Positions 11,542 to 20,748 of a stretch of DNA of 64,000 nt are shown piece by piece. A program made the translations under genes and the position numbers. The stretch spans positions 186,001 to 250,000 of the forward strand of contig OW568879.1 of NCBI GenBank assembly GCA_938743325.2. Direction: 5' to 3'. Source of the stretch: Pycnococcus provasolii (Eukaryota > Chlorophyta > Pseudoscourfieldiophyceae > Pseudoscourfieldiales > Pycnococcaceae). Below the pieces are notes generated by a model. That model searched no databases. It was not told where the DNA came from and was given only the letters and a program-made list of their open reading frames with translations. Numbering within the stretch: the first letter of the stretch is position 1; the number at the start of each line of letters is the position of its first letter.

Positions 11542-13281
11542 TTACACGGGCGAAGCAGAGATCACATTCACGGGAACGTGCTGACCTATGCGATTGTAAA
11601 ACTCAATCGCGTAGTCGAAGCTGTGCACGTCCGTCATGCCCTCACGATCGTCGAAGTAGTGGTACTTCGACCGTGATCTGCCACCCGGATTTGTTGTTTG
11701 GCGCGTCCGACCATCGCGGGCATTTCGACGCGCCGCCGCGGCTGCAACCTGACCATCGCCCTTGAATGCGTCGAAGCCATAGAGGCTGATCGTCTCGCAG
11801 AACTGCAGCGCGAAGTACATTGCCACCACGCCGCTCATCGGCTTGTTGTTGAAGCGGAACGGGCGCGGCTTCTCCTCTGGTTCGTCGCCATTCGCGGCAC
11901 GGCGCGCCGCGTCGCGCTCAGTCAGCCTCCTTGCTATGTCCAGGACGACTTTGGAGTAGTTCCCTGAAGCGGGCTTGAACTTGCGAAGCTCACTCATTTC
12001 GCCCTCGAACTTTGACATGTCTCGCCGAAGCGTCGCGACGTCGCGTTCCACCTCCTCCTTCACCTCGTACCACACACTTCGGCTCGCCGAAATCAGCGCG
12101 GGGTTCAGAAACCACATGCGAGGGCCGTGGCCACCCTTCACGTCGCGGCGCTTGAGGAGGCGAAGGTACACCTGCTGTCTGATGATTCGGCTGTGCATCT
12201 CGAACAGCACAAGGTCGCTGCGTGGCGGAGGCCTGCCCGCCGACGGTGCCGGCGACTCGATCCATCGCCACTTGTGCTCGCCAGTCGCCAGCTTGAGCGT
12301 GTTTTCCTTGTTGCACAGATCGTATGTCGTCTTGGTGCCCACATCCGCCTCGTAGCCTTTCGTTGGCGCGTAGTTGATGCGCAGGACCATGTCGTTCGCG
12401 TCGATATCCTTGCCGAACGCGCTCCCGATCATCGTTCCGCTGTTTCCCACGATGGCACACGTGCGATACACGCTCGGCACTTTCGATTCGTCTAGCTCGA
12501 GCCGCTCGCGCAGGCGCTGACGCCGCTGAAACAGCATGTCCGCGTTTGGTAGTGCGTCCATGAACTCCGCCTCGATGTCAACGTGCCTTTTGGTGCCTCT
12601 GTGGTCGTTCAGCGCGAAGCTGACGAGGTCGTGTCCACCCTGGACACGTTTTTGGTCGTTGAGCGCGACGTTAATTTCGTGCTTCGTCATATACATACTT
12701 GCTTCACCGCTCTCGAGCCGAGCAAGCACCTTGGTGCGGTTCCTCTCGCGTTCGATGTCGCGCGCTCCGAGGTGCACGACGATTCCCAGCGCCCTTGGCC
12801 TTAGGTTGCGCACCCAGTGCTGCACTTCGTTCGGATCGCGCATCTCAATATGCGACTCCTCCTCGTTCCTTCTTTCCGCCTCTTCCTCTAGCTCCACCCT
12901 CGCCTCTTCGCGTCTCGCCTTTTCGCGCCTCTGGTGTTCGACGGCGTTGTCGATGTGCGTCTGACTGTACGCCTTGCCAAACGCCGACGAGTCGAGCGCC
13001 GACGCTGACACCACGCCTCCACCAGGCTGCTGCTGCTGATCGGACACCGCATCTGTAAAATCATTGGCCGCGGGATCGCTCAGAGCACCCTCAAGCCTAA
13101 GATCAAGCCCGCCGGGACTCTCATTATCGTTAAGACCAAGAGGAGAGGGACCCCTACTTCTAGACGCAAGTGAGAGACCGTGCGGCACCAGATAGACGCG
13201 CAAGGATGCGATCACCAACCCGCAGATTAGGTAAACGGGGAAGGAGGAGATCTTCTTCAAAGAGAGAAGAGGCAAGGCCAT
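11542..13281 (-). CDS. Sialyltransferase-like glycosyltransferase, family GT29
   Basis: A type II membrane protein of 579 residues: a short cytosolic tail, one hydrophobic anchor (about residues 10-32), a charged coiled-coil stem with many Glu/Arg, and a lumenal catalytic domain. The GT29 sialylmotif L is clear near residue 274 (CAIVGNSGTMIGSAFGKDID, followed by RINYAPTKGYEADVGTKTTY). Motif S appears near residue 480 (PMSGVVAMYFALQFCETISLYGFDA, with the family's S/T-G-x-x). The VS-like H-Y-F-D..H-x-F region lies near residue 550. The motif-L and motif-S cysteines that pair in this family are both present. The predicted site is the Golgi. ATG 13281 puts the anchor at the N-terminus; the frame stays open to ATG 13410, which would add 43 unconvincing residues. 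Acceptor and donor specificity (sialic acid, Kdo or other) cannot be inferred; algal GT29 members are not well characterised. Confidence 0.88.
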   Translation of the reverse strand: MALPLLSLKKISSFPVYLICGLVIASLRVYLVPHGLSLASRSRGPSPLGLNDNESPGGLDLRLEGALSDPAANDFTDAVSDQQQQPGGGVVSASALDSSAFGKAYSQTHIDNAVEHQRREKARREEARVELEEEAERRNEEESHIEMRDPNEVQHWVRNLRPRALGIVVHLGARDIERERNRTKVLARLESGEASMYMTKHEINVALNDQKRVQGGHDLVSFALNDHRGTKRHVDIEAEFMDALPNADMLFQRRQRLRERLELDESKVPSVYRTCAIVGNSGTMIGSAFGKDIDANDMVLRINYAPTKGYEADVGTKTTYDLCNKENTLKLATGEHKWRWIESPAPSAGRPPPRSDLVLFEMHSRIIRQQVYLRLLKRRDVKGGHGPRMWFLNPALISASRSVWYEVKEEVERDVATLRRDMSKFEGEMSELRKFKPASGNYSKVVLDIARRLTERDAARRAANGDEPEEKPRPFRFNNKPMSGVVAMYFALQFCETISLYGFDAFKGDGQVAAAAARRNARDGRTRQTTNPGGRSRSKYHYFDDREGMTDVHSFDYAIEFYNRIGQHVPVNVISASPV

Positions 13282-13655
13282 ACTGCCATATATATAGAGA
13301 GAGAGACGAAAGATCGGTAACTTAACCTTAAGCGCGCACAGACGACAGACGACAGACCAATGCGTGTATCCCAATCCGGCTATCGTAATAATCCCAGACA
13401 GACGGCCCAAGTACTAGTGTGGAAGAAGGCTTAGATAAAGCTGTGGAGGTTACCAGGTACCACTAGTCGTGCTCAAGTGGCCGGTTTGTCGGAAGTCGGA
13501 CGTCGGACGTCGTCTGTCCGTAAAGGTAGCGACAAATGGAAATGACAACGGAACGATCTTGAAATGGCCAACGTTCAATGAAAAACGAGCTGGAAAAAAA
13601 AGTTAAAAACAACTTCGGAGAAAACCAAAACCAAAACCAGAGGCAAGAGAGACGA

Positions 13656-13704
13656 TAACCCTAACCCTAACCCTATATCCTATACCCTAACCCTATACCC
13701 TATA
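13656..13704. repeat. Interstitial degenerate CCCTAA array
   Basis: Three intact CCCTAA units followed by the variants CCTATA and CCCTATAC, suggesting an ageing telomere-type array. Confidence 0.9.
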
Positions 13705-13724
13705 CACGAAACGGTATGTTTACT

Positions 13725-13770
13725 GTACTTTGCGGTACAGTACTGTATGTACTGTACTATACGTACTTAA
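13725..13770. repeat. TACTGTAC/GTACAGTA inverted repeats
   Basis: TACTGTAC, a six-base loop and GTACAGTA form a perfect 8-bp inverted repeat, followed by further TACTGTA and GTACTGTAC copies. The same motif forms a hairpin region near 38.45-38.51 kb. Confidence 0.75.
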
Positions 13771-13947
13771 GAGTATGTAAGAACGGCCTTAAGAGCCTCA
13801 TGATATGAGGATATAAGGATGGGTATACTGTAAGACTATCCAATAAGACCTTTTCAAAATATTATTTAAGACAATAAATAAGTCAATCATAACAGGGCGT
13901 AACTTACTGTAATCACCCGGACGGATATTACTCAACTAACCGGACCG

Positions 13948-15612
13948 TCAGAGCACGAGGCTCTGCGCCTCCGCACTATCCAGGTAGTCGGGCTCCGGCG
14001 CGGCCATGTCAGAAGCAGCCGCGGCGTCATACCGCGAACCGCCGAGCGCGGACGCAGCCTTCTTCCAACCAACCACTTTGCGCAGAACCTCGCACAGTAA
14101 TGCGCTCGCGATGTCGGTGGTTGCAGAAACGGCGGGGTCCGTGTCGCGACTCTGCTGCGCGAGAGGGTGCGCGTCGGGAAGCGACACGCCCACGATCGAG
14201 CTAGCCTCGTGAATGAAGTATGAAATGTCCTCGTCGGTGCTTTCCGAGCACTTCGCCGCAAGCTGCGCAAGCCGCAAGCTGGGGCCTGCGAAGCACTCGT
14301 CGAGGTCGAACAGGTCAAGCGCGGGAGCAGCCGGCTCGCGCAGAGCCGGGGGGAAGACGGCGGGTTGCAGCTGCGGCAGCGGCGTTTCAAACTGCGGCGT
14401 GATGAGCGTCAGAGGAGTGTGCTTGACGCCAAGCTGGTCGTACAGCTTCACGGCGTCCGGCACGAGGTCTGTGCTCAACTTGAACAGCGTGTGGTCGAAA
14501 AGCCCGGTGAAGTCGCGCGGCAGAGGGTCGCTCTCCTCGAGGCAGCTGCGCAGGCGCTGTGCAAGACTTCCGATGTCCGAAAGGTGGCGCAGCTCCGTCA
14601 CGTCAGGCTCCTCCGCGTCGAAGGCGTGCAAGGCAACGTTGCTTCCGCTGCGCAAATATTTGTACGCAAACTCGAGAAGCCTGCTGTTCTCCTCCTTGTC
14701 TAGCCACTCGTCGCTGAAGATGCTCGCCGATCCGCAGACAAGCACGCGGCCGACCCAACCCTCTCGCTCGCACGCGGCGACGATGGGTCGGTTCATCGGA
14801 TATGCAATTTGCCCGGAGCTGAGCAGAGACACGGCGGGCTTCTGCACGCCCAGCGTGGTTCCGTGCGGGTACACGACGTTCAGTCCCGCGCCGGGCATGT
14901 CGGACAGCGCGGCTGCGACACCAGCCTTTCCAGGCGTTCCTGGCTCTTCTCCGAACTCGACGGAGTCGTACACGGAGTTCTTCGCCGAGTTCTCCTTGTC
15001 CTTTCCCACGCTTCGGAGCACCTCCCGGTTGAGCACCCCGTCGCTGATGAGACACTCCTTGGGGTGCATGTATTTGTGGTACACGGTTCGGACGACGCAG
15101 TCTGGGTTGACGACGATTCCAAACTCCTCGAGCAGGTAGTTGATGTTGGTACCCGCGCGCGTCTCCCCTCCTTCGGACATGAGCACGAGCAGGCTTCCGC
15201 TTTTCTGCACAAACTCCTTGAGGAGTTCGCACTCGTTTGTGGTGAAAGGCGTCGTGGGGTTGGCGAGCACGAAGATTCCGCCCTTGGCTTCGTTCAAGAT
15301 GCTCTGTGTGATCTCCGTTTCCCCCTCTGGTGTGACGACGGGCTTGAACTGCGCGCGCGTTCGTCGGTACATCTGCTTGTATTCCTTCTTCGGCTGAAAC
15401 TTCTCGCCGTGCGTCGTGTCGAAGACGACCGAAGCGGCGCCCTCGAGTCCGCCCGTGTTTCCCCCTCGCGTCGGGTCGTCGAAGGCTGCGGCCGCCGCCG
15501 CCGTTCCCTTGGCGGCCGCCGCGACCGCGGCCAGGCCTGACAGCGCGCTCTTTCCCGGTCCGGCCGCAGGTTTGGGCGCCGATTGGCCTTTGCCGGCGGG
15601 TGCGCGCGCCAT
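13948..15612 (-). CDS. IFT52: Intraflagellar transport protein 52 (IFT-B core)
   Basis: IFT52 (BLD1 in Chlamydomonas) is a core scaffold subunit of the IFT-B train needed to assemble cilia and flagella. The 554-residue product begins with ~55 Ala/Gly/Pro-rich residues, then the conserved GIFT domain: a Rossmann-like block with SGSLLVLMSEGGETR and the highly conserved TNINYLLEEFGIVVNPDCVVRT-type segment and YMHPKE. The middle domain follows (PNRPIVAACEREGWVGRVLVCGS-like), then the DITEL-type region and a C-terminal tail with LFDLDECFAGP, which in homologues binds IFT46/IFT88. Length matches the family. The start at ATG 15612 is chosen because the 32 residues upstream are Pro/His-rich and poorly conserved; ATG 15708 is the alternative. 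Its presence implies a flagellated life stage. Confidence 0.95.
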   Translation of the reverse strand: MARAPAGKGQSAPKPAAGPGKSALSGLAAVAAAAKGTAAAAAAFDDPTRGGNTGGLEGAASVVFDTTHGEKFQPKKEYKQMYRRTRAQFKPVVTPEGETEITQSILNEAKGGIFVLANPTTPFTTNECELLKEFVQKSGSLLVLMSEGGETRAGTNINYLLEEFGIVVNPDCVVRTVYHKYMHPKECLISDGVLNREVLRSVGKDKENSAKNSVYDSVEFGEEPGTPGKAGVAAALSDMPGAGLNVVYPHGTTLGVQKPAVSLLSSGQIAYPMNRPIVAACEREGWVGRVLVCGSASIFSDEWLDKEENSRLLEFAYKYLRSGSNVALHAFDAEEPDVTELRHLSDIGSLAQRLRSCLEESDPLPRDFTGLFDHTLFKLSTDLVPDAVKLYDQLGVKHTPLTLITPQFETPLPQLQPAVFPPALREPAAPALDLFDLDECFAGPSLRLAQLAAKCSESTDEDISYFIHEASSIVGVSLPDAHPLAQQSRDTDPAVSATTDIASALLCEVLRKVVGWKKAASALGGSRYDAAAASDMAAPEPDYLDSAEAQSLVL

Positions 15613-16527
15613 GATGCTTTGACTTATTTGCGCTGGGGGCGGGGGGATGGAGCCGGCCGGGTGGGTGGGTTGTGGCCTGACGGAGTGGGAACTGGGACGG
15701 ACGTGCAAGGCGTAAAGTAAGGCGGATTCCTAGCTAGCGCGCGGCAAAATCAGGACAGGAACGAGCGGTTTTAAACCCTATTATTGCCCTAAGGTTACGA
15801 TGGTGGAAACCAACCTTATTACATCCCACATGGGTACATAGATGGGAACTCCTCATTATTGAAGAGTATTTTTTAATTATTTTACCATGAAGTTTTTATA
15901 TAAAACGTGGTGAGTGGTGACTTGCTGCCGCGGAGGCGCGGACGGACATCTCGAATATACAGTAGTTCTGCTGTACCATCCGTGGTACACAAATTACACA
16001 ATTATGATCATTAATGATCAATTAATTCTGGACACGTTTTTCTCGTTCCCCTTTATCCCGACCTCCTTATGTACTGTAGCGTTTCCCTCGTTCGTTGTTT
16101 TTCATTTTTTTCATTCTTAGTTCTCTACACACTCTCCTTTCCAGTTGACAGTGATTCCCACTTCATGTTCCGGTTTGTTTTTGAAAAAAACAATACAATA
16201 AAAAACAAACACATTTTATTTTATGTAAGAACTACATAACCTTAAAGGTAGGTCACTCCCGCGGATGGACAGGAATCCAGGCACCAGGGCTGGCTTCCAT
16301 GGCCGCGGCCCCCCACGCGTGCTGGCAAGGCCGGCCAAGGAAGTAAGGTGCCCCACCTCCCTAATAACCCTGAACCCTGAACCCTAGCCCTAACCCTGAA
16401 CCCTAAACCCTAACCAACCCTCCCGCAATCTTCCGCATATCTGCCCCTTATCTTTTCTTCTCCGTTCAGTTTTTCTCCCTCAATCGCAGTCACACCTCAC
16501 AAACTTTACAAATCAAATCCAGTAGCT
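15613..16527. other. Divergent intergenic region, IFT52 / SDR
   Basis: A 915-base region that should include both promoters. It is AT-richer than its neighbours between 15,770 and 16,240. It holds a perfect 16-bp palindrome at 16005-16020 (TGATCATTAATGATCA) and, just upstream of the SDR start, a degenerate CCCTAA/CCCTGAA array. No gene is seen. Confidence 0.5.
16366..16420. repeat. Interstitial degenerate telomere-type array (CCCTRAA)
   Basis: Mixed CCCTGAA, CCCTAA and CCCTAAA units, including an AAACCCTAA telo-box-like site, ending about 110 bases before the start codon of the SDR gene. Confidence 0.85.
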
Positions 16528-17718
16528 ATGATGTTTGCTCCATGCTCAGGATACACCTCAGGCACACGCTTTCACGGTCTTCGTCTTCGTGTGACGACGA
16601 AAAGTTCATGTTTTCATAGAGTTACTCGTTGTTGTGCTTCCTATGAGTCATCTTCCTCTTCATCTTCGGAGTCTTCATCGGTGGCTCCTTCTTCAGGGAG
16701 GGTTAGGGGTTCTTCAGTTCAGATGACGACGAGTCGTCGGCAAACGTCTCTGGCTACGCTAATCACGACAGGGACACTGTGTGGGGGACTACTCGGGTTA
16801 GGGAGAGAGGCACACGCCGCAGAAGAACCTGAAGCGGACGCTCCGCCGCCGCCGCCGCCGCCACCGCCGCAGTCCATCTTCGTCGCGGGCGCCACAGGGG
16901 CGACGGGATCGCTCGTCACAAAAAGGCTGGCAAGTGTCGCGCCGGACGTGAACCTGATTGCGGCGTGCCGCTCTGCGACCAAGGCGGCAGAACTCAAATT
17001 GAATGAAACGGGAGCAACCATTGTCGAGAACCTCGACGTCACAGATGTCAACAGCATCAAGCGCGCCTTGAAAGCCGCGCCGGGAGGCGTGCCAACGACG
17101 GTCGTATGTGCCACCGGTTTCGTGCCAGGTTGGAACGTCTTGAAGATGGGAGAACTGGCGCACGCGGTTGACAACGTTGGAACGAAAAATCTCGTCGACG
17201 CATGCGTGGAACTTGGCGTGAAAAACTTCGTGCTCGTGTCGTCCATCCTCACGAACGGACGCGCGATCGGGCAGGAGAAGAGTCCCGGCTTTGTAATCAC
17301 CAACGCTTTTGGTGGCGTGCTGGACGAAAAGCTCGAGGCGGAGCTGTACCTTCGCAAGTCAGGCTTGAGGTACGCAATCGTGCGTCCTGGCGGACTGAAA
17401 GACGCCGGCGTAGAGCCGGCGGGTCCGATCGTGCTTGCCGCGGAAGACAGCGCATTTTCCGGCGAAATTGGAAGGGATCGCGTCGCGGAGGTGGTTGCCG
17501 AATACGCGCTACGTACTGTTGGCCTGTCCGCCATTCCCATGAACGACATGCCAGGCATGAGCATGGGTGCTGGTGAAAAGGTTCACACGATGGACGGTTT
17601 CAAGGAGAACCACGTGGTTGAAATCATCGAAAAAACGAGCTGCATCGGCGATGGTGATGGGTGTCCATCCAGCCCCGCTCTTGGCGTGGATACGAGTGCG
17701 CTGAAAGCCTTTGCGTAG
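16528..17718 (+). CDS. Plastid atypical SDR (NAD(P)-binding Rossmann), Tat-like lumenal leader
   Basis: A 396-residue protein with three parts. Residues 1-65 are Ser/Arg/Cys-rich, transit-peptide-like. Residues 66-98 look like a thylakoid Tat signal: Arg70-Arg71, a hydrophobic core, and an AHA cleavage site at 95-97. After a proline run, the SDR domain begins at about residue 115 with the nucleotide-binding motif VAGATGATG. It resembles the NmrA/Tic62-like atypical SDR group (isomerase, quinone-reductase-like and photosystem-assembly members): VRPGGL near residue 290, and no classical YxxxK in the usual place. The C-terminus has two Cys (ENHVVEIIEKTSCIGDGDGC). The start, ATG 16528, is the first of two adjacent ATGs. 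Lumenal placement is inferred from the leader alone and would be unusual for a pyridine-nucleotide enzyme. Confidence 0.8.
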   Translation: MMFAPCSGYTSGTRFHGLRLRVTTKSSCFHRVTRCCASYESSSSSSSESSSVAPSSGRVRGSSVQMTTSRRQTSLATLITTGTLCGGLLGLGREAHAAEEPEADAPPPPPPPPPQSIFVAGATGATGSLVTKRLASVAPDVNLIAACRSATKAAELKLNETGATIVENLDVTDVNSIKRALKAAPGGVPTTVVCATGFVPGWNVLKMGELAHAVDNVGTKNLVDACVELGVKNFVLVSSILTNGRAIGQEKSPGFVITNAFGGVLDEKLEAELYLRKSGLRYAIVRPGGLKDAGVEPAGPIVLAAEDSAFSGEIGRDRVAEVVAEYALRTVGLSAIPMNDMPGMSMGAGEKVHTMDGFKENHVVEIIEKTSCIGDGDGCPSSPALGVDTSALKAFA

Positions 17719-17884
17719 TCTTTTTGTTCTTGGTGCCCGGGTAATATGGTTGTTGCTTCCCTAGTTCACGTTACCATTTTATTGAGTTACCATTTTAAGA
17801 AAAAAAAAAGGAAAATAAAAAAAAGACCCTCATCAAATCAGCGCTCAGCACATTTTCTTTTCTTTGTTGTTCCCTTTGCACTGT

Positions 17885-19372
17885 TTACGCCAGCGCCTTT
17901 GCCATCGCCGCGTCAATGTCCGCGATGATGTCATCGGCCGTCTCAATGCCAACAGAAAGGCGCACCATCTCCGGCTTGATGCCACCCTCGAGCTGCGCCG
18001 CGGGGCTCAGCTGGCTGTGCGTCGTCGACGCCGGGTGGATGGCAAGCGTGCGCGCATCTCCGACGTTCGCGACGTGGCTGATGAGGTCGAGGCTGTCGAT
18101 GAACTTCTTGCCCGCCGCGAGCGGGTCGGCGCTCTTGACGCCGAACACAACCATACCACCACCCTTGCCCTTCAGGTACTTCTTCTGCTTCTCGTACTGC
18201 GGGTCGCTCGGAAGGCCGGGGTAGCGCACCCACTCCACCTTGCCGGAAGCCTTCAACTTCTCGAGGTGCTGTGCCACCTTGAGCGCATTCTCGCAGTGGC
18301 GTTCCATGCGCAGCGACAGCGTCTCAATGCCCTGCAGGAAGATCCACGAGTTGTCGGGCGAGATGCACCCTCCAAGGTTGCGCAGCGGCACGGTGAGCAT
18401 GCGCAGCTTGTACGCGAGCGGCGCAAGCGCCTCGGGCAGGTCGTGTCCCCACCTGAGCCCGCCGTAGCTGGTGTCGGGCGTGTCGAAGAGCGGGTGCTTT
18501 CCGGCACCCCACGAGAATCCGCCCTTGTCGACGACGATACCGCCGATACCCGTTCCGTGTCCACCGAGCCACTTGGTGAGGGACGAGCAGATGATGTCCG
18601 CGCCAAACTCGAACGGCTTGGTGAGGTAGGGCGTGGAGAAGGTGGAGTCGACGACGAGAGGGAGTCCGCGCTCGTGCGCGAGCGCGGAGATCTTCTCGAG
18701 GTCCGCCACCTCGAGTGCGGGGTTGCTGACCGTCTCGCAGAAGAAGGCGCGCGTCTTGTCGTCCGCCGCCTTGGCGAAGGCCTCCGGGTCCTCGCTGTCG
18801 ACAAACTTCACGGTGATTCCGAACGTCGGGAGGATGTCGTTGAACTGCGTGAACGTTCCTCCGTACAGGTTGCGCGCGCTGACGATGTTGTCACCCGCCT
18901 GCGCGAGAGTGATGATGGCGTAGAAGACGGCGTTCGTTCCGGACGCGAGGCAGAGTCCTGCGAGCGGGTGTCCACCCTCGAGCTGCGCGACGCGCGACTC
19001 GAGCACGTGCGTGGTGGGGTTCATGAGGCGCCCGTAGATGTTACCGAGTTCGGAGAGCGCGAAGAGGTTCGCCGCGTGTTCGGTGGACTTGAACTGGAAC
19101 GGCGCCGTGCGGTAGAGCGGCACGCCTCGCGACGCGCCACCACCGAGTCCATAGTCGGTGGAGTTGTCCGGCGTGTATCCTGCGTGCAGGCACATGGTAT
19201 CGAATCCTGGCATGGCTGGTTCTGTAGATTTCGAAGAAGTAGGTTTAGCAGGAGGTTTATTCGGAGGTGAGGTCTTCTGATCACTGGTGTCAGGTGCAGA
19301 TGATGAAGAGGTAGGTTCACGTGAAGAAGGTGCAGACGATCCAGACAAGCACGCTCCGGCGCCACGTCCCAT
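17885..19372 (-). CDS. O-acetylhomoserine sulfhydrylase (PLP)
   Basis: Makes homocysteine from O-acetylhomoserine and sulfide. The protein is 495 residues: ~55 Ser/Pro/Lys-rich residues that could be a targeting or disordered leader, then a full Cys/Met-metabolism PLP enzyme. Visible family features are the N-terminal MPGFDTMCLHAGY, the YGRLMNPTTHVLESRVAQLEGG substrate/PLP segment, and SGTNAVFYAI. The Schiff-base lysine is Lys267 in SLTKWLGGHGT, which lacks the S-x-T-K-Y pattern more typical of cystathionine enzymes. The 'GGHGT-GIGGIVVD' insertion and total length match MET17/MetY rather than cystathionine gamma-synthase. It is transcribed away from the homoserine O-acetyltransferase gene 1.4 kb upstream, its biosynthetic partner. 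The antisense strand has a long open frame that is only a codon-usage shadow. Confidence 0.93.
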   Translation of the reverse strand: MGRGAGACLSGSSAPSSREPTSSSSAPDTSDQKTSPPNKPPAKPTSSKSTEPAMPGFDTMCLHAGYTPDNSTDYGLGGGASRGVPLYRTAPFQFKSTEHAANLFALSELGNIYGRLMNPTTHVLESRVAQLEGGHPLAGLCLASGTNAVFYAIITLAQAGDNIVSARNLYGGTFTQFNDILPTFGITVKFVDSEDPEAFAKAADDKTRAFFCETVSNPALEVADLEKISALAHERGLPLVVDSTFSTPYLTKPFEFGADIICSSLTKWLGGHGTGIGGIVVDKGGFSWGAGKHPLFDTPDTSYGGLRWGHDLPEALAPLAYKLRMLTVPLRNLGGCISPDNSWIFLQGIETLSLRMERHCENALKVAQHLEKLKASGKVEWVRYPGLPSDPQYEKQKKYLKGKGGGMVVFGVKSADPLAAGKKFIDSLDLISHVANVGDARTLAIHPASTTHSQLSPAAQLEGGIKPEMVRLSVGIETADDIIADIDAAMAKALA

Positions 19373-20748
19373 ACAAACACGAAAACACTAAAACAGGAAT
19401 GAAAACAAAAAAAGACAAGACAAGACGAACCTGTGCGAGCTTTCTTAGACAAAGGTTCCAGGGACGGTGTCATATGACAAGTGAGGCAAGTATGAGCACG
19501 TGGGCAAGTATTTATGACAAGCGAAAGCGAGCACTGGGGGAGGGAGCACCGGTAACCTGCACTGCTAGTACTACCCGGGTAGCCCAGGGAAGGGAAGGGG
19601 CTGGAGCGAGCGGGGTAACAATCTGTAACAATCCCTCATCACGATCAAACAGCTTGTGTCGTGTTCGATCAGTTGAAGTGATCGGCGGCGGCGCATCGGG
19701 ATTCCCCTCCCCTTATTATGGAAGAGATCAGACTAGGCGAATATCACATCCTTCAGGGGGGGAAATATCTGTCTGTGGCTTCATTCCCCTCTCATCAGAA
19801 GTAACTCGCCCTCTCCCTCTCCCTCTCCCTCTCCCTCTCCCTCTCCTGCTTGGTCTCTTTCCGGTCGCTCTTTCCGGTCGCTCTTGCAGTTGCACGGGTT
19901 TACTACTTCACTGCAGCCTTGGTCTCTTCCTGATGCCGTTCAGGGGGATCGGCGTCGGATCGTCGTGGGGTTCGACGGCGAGCTTGAAGGAACGGGGTCC
20001 TGTGTATGTAGTCTCGCAATAATACAGTAGTTGCCTCTCCCAAGCCTCTCCGTGGCGAAAAATCTCGTGCCTCTCACGAGCAGATTTTTCCGAATGCCAA
20101 AAGAAAGACACAAGCAGATTTCAGAGCGCGACGATGGGCATTTTATTGTCAGCCCTTCCGGCCGTCCCCCCCTCAGGTGGAGCCTGGGAGGCAGCCAAAG
20201 GCAAAGGGGATGGTTCCTCTTCGCCAAGTGCAAGTGGTGGACTATCGTAGTCTATGGTGTCATACCAGCGAACCATACTGTACCAGACACCAGAGTCAGA
20301 CAGCAGACAGCAGACAGCAGACAGCAGAGAAACCACATACATAGAATAGGCGAAGAGGTTACGGTAGTCGAAGGCAAGGCGAAGGATAGTACTAGTCTAA
20401 CCTTTTAGACCAACAGTTTCGCAACACCAACCCAACCGGAAGTCCGGAACAACCAAGGCAAACAAAGGAGAAAGTGGTGGGAAAAAAAGAGGGAGAAAAA
20501 CAAGAGGGAGAAAAGAGGTGGGAAAATCAGGCGGGAGAACTAAAATCAGGTGGGAGAAAAAAAAAGAGAAAATAAATCACGTGAAGAACGAAACCCCGAT
20601 TATATCACGTGAACTCCCTCCCCTTAGGCGGCATCGTCATCATCGCCGGCGCCATAGATCGATCCACCTAGGTGACTCTTCTCGAAGGTCGCGAGTTTCG
20701 CTTGTGATCAAAGCACAACTTGGTGTGGTTGGTGTGGTTGGCTTCGTC
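19373..20748. other. Shared divergent upstream region of the methionine pair
   Basis: 1,376 bases between two head-to-head genes of one pathway. Contents: a (CTCCCT)n run at 19809-19846, a doubled CTTTCCGGTCGCT, four AGACAGC units at 20297-20328, a TACTGTA motif, and an A/G-rich GGGAGAAAA stretch (20,460-20,570). The frame of the + gene is open upstream to 20518, but its content is Lys/Arg-rich and not convincing as coding. Confidence 0.5.

Larger units (their letters stand above)
13282..13947. other. Intergenic, 5' side of the GT29 gene
   Basis: No credible gene. The segment holds a TATATATA tract close to the GT29 start, an AAAACCAAAACC run, a degenerate CCCTAA array, and a GTAC-rich stretch with hairpins (both annotated separately). 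An AT-rich stretch lies near 13,850-13,900. Confidence 0.5.

Noticed and set aside
17864-19270. 468-codon plus-strand frame opposite the sulfhydrylase
   Set aside because: Arg/Glu/Val-rich antisense shadow; the minus-strand frame has full enzyme homology.
20518-20748. N-terminal extension of homoserine O-acetyltransferase
   Set aside because: Lys/Arg/His-rich, overlapping a repeat-like A/G-rich stretch; conserved enzyme sequence begins after ATG 20749.
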